In this document: positions 31,933 through 32,148 of the stretch, piece by piece
Layout of the letters: the number at the start of each line of letters is the position of its first letter
How positions within the stretch are numbered: the first letter of the stretch is position 1
DNA from: Natronohydrobacter sp.
Lineage (GTDB): Bacteria; Pseudomonadota; Alphaproteobacteria; Rhodobacterales; Rhodobacteraceae
Length of the DNA stretch: 32,148 bases
Assembly: GCA_030603695.1 (NCBI GenBank)
Contig: JAUVXF010000028.1
Coordinates: forward strand, 1-32,148
Direction of reading: 5' to 3'
Translations under genes and position numbers: made by a program
The notes under the pieces: model-generated
The model's input: the letters and a program-made list of their open reading frames with translations, nothing else
Databases searched by the model: none
What the model was told of the DNA's origin: nothing

Positions 31933-32020
31933 ATGCCCGATCCACGTCTTACATTTCACGGCGCAGCCCGTTCCGTGACCGGATCTTGCTTTTGTCTGGA
32001 AACCGATGCCGGGCGTATCC
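31933..32020 (+). pseudogene. Metallo-beta-lactamase-fold gene (RNA-processing type), 5' fragment cut by an insertion
   Basis: Only the first 29 codons remain in the window: MPDPRLTFHGAARSVTGSCF, continuing CLETDAGRI. This is the first strand pair of metallo-beta-lactamase/beta-CASP proteins (LTFHGAARxVTGSC followed by LETxxGRIL), a family of RNA or DNA nucleases. AAGGAG sits 7 bp ahead of the ATG. After GRI the expected text ending in an ILIDCG-like metal-site strand is lost. Instead the frame runs into the insertion sequence and stops at 32055. The rest of the gene, if it exists, is beyond the element. The gene is almost certainly inactive in this strain. Confidence 0.75.
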
Positions 32021-32148
32021 TGTGGGAACGGCGGTGCAAAATTAGGCCACGGTAGCGGCGGGATCGTCTCGCTGCGGGCGGAGTAAAATTCTGCCACTTT
32101 TCCCTTCTTGCAGCAGCAGGGAGGGTGGGGAGATCTATACCGTGGAAC
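32021..32148 (+). mobile_element. Left end of an IS21-family insertion sequence
   Basis: The element begins with TGTGGGAACGG at the point where the interrupted gene loses its homology. Two copies of a short subterminal repeat, GTGCAAAATTAGGCCAC (32034-32050) and GAGTAAAATTCTGCCAC (32081-32097), lie 47 bp apart, matching the multiple terminal repeats of IS21-type elements. The final bases read, in one frame, E-I-Y-T-V-E, the start of IstA transposases of this family (IYTVELY...). A GTG at 32142 or an earlier codon could be the istA start. The element runs off the end of the window, so its right end and target duplication cannot be seen. Confidence 0.8.

Noticed and set aside
31730-31945. Minus-strand frame ending in a hydrophobic segment
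   Set aside because: It overlaps the well-supported start of the metallo-beta-lactamase-fold gene, has no ribosome-binding site, and its sequence is Pro- and Arg-rich like a GC-rich shadow frame.

Overview
The window looks like about 32 kb of chromosome from an alphaproteobacterium of the Rhodobacteraceae (Roseobacter/Rhodobacter relatives). The grounds are high GC with GC-rich third positions, a TRAP-rich transporter set with a TAXI-type system and its DUF1850 partner, a TakP-like solute-binding protein, a GlnT/GlxBCD cluster, and adjacent hisC and tyrC genes. The species cannot be named from sequence alone.

Layout. (1) 138-5793, minus strand: housekeeping genes in the order pirin, ygfZ-like, EamA permease, hisC, tyrC and an extensin-like lipoprotein. 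(2) 5794-6984: a sparse stretch with a candidate SRP RNA on the plus strand, a doubtful 71-residue tail-anchored ORF and a small HNH protein. (3) 6985-9698, plus strand: an NTF2-like protein, an M17 aminopeptidase, and an NlpC/P60 peptidase that overlaps it by 4 bp. (4) 9726-12161, minus strand: helicase HrpB. (5) 12204-17322, minus strand: a nitrogen cluster of an XRE-cupin regulator, GlxB-, GlxC- and GlxD-like subunits of a glutamate-synthase-type or N-methylglutamate-synthase-type enzyme, and a type III glutamine synthetase/GmaS-like ligase. (6) 17782-23787, plus strand: a complete urea-type ABC transporter, urtABCDE, diverging from that cluster behind a 459-bp intergenic region with a structured leader and a 24-codon upstream ORF. 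(7) 23796-30570, minus strand: two TRAP systems back to back, a TAXI system (binding protein, DUF1850, fused permease) and a DctPQM system with a Tat-type TakP-like binding protein. (8) 30740-31624: a second EamA permease. (9) 31933-32148: the first 29 codons of a metallo-beta-lactamase-fold gene, cut by the left end of an IS21-family insertion sequence that continues past the window.

The central block (12.2-30.6 kb) is mainly about nitrogen and carbon acquisition. An ABC transporter brings in urea or a similar small amide. Beside it is an amide-ligase/amidotransferase/FMN-synthase set of the kind used for glutamine- or gamma-glutamylmethylamide-dependent nitrogen transfer. Two TRAP transporters for organic acids follow. 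No urease genes and no N-methylglutamate dehydrogenase genes lie in the window, so the nitrogen substrate stays open.

A recurring feature is a strong GC-rich hairpin just after a gene, often without a U-tract. These lie after the pirin, glxD, urtA, urtE, dctP, dctM and second EamA genes. The ones behind the two binding-protein genes fit the usual need for more binding protein than permease. I saw no tRNA, rRNA, CRISPR array, prophage or defence system.
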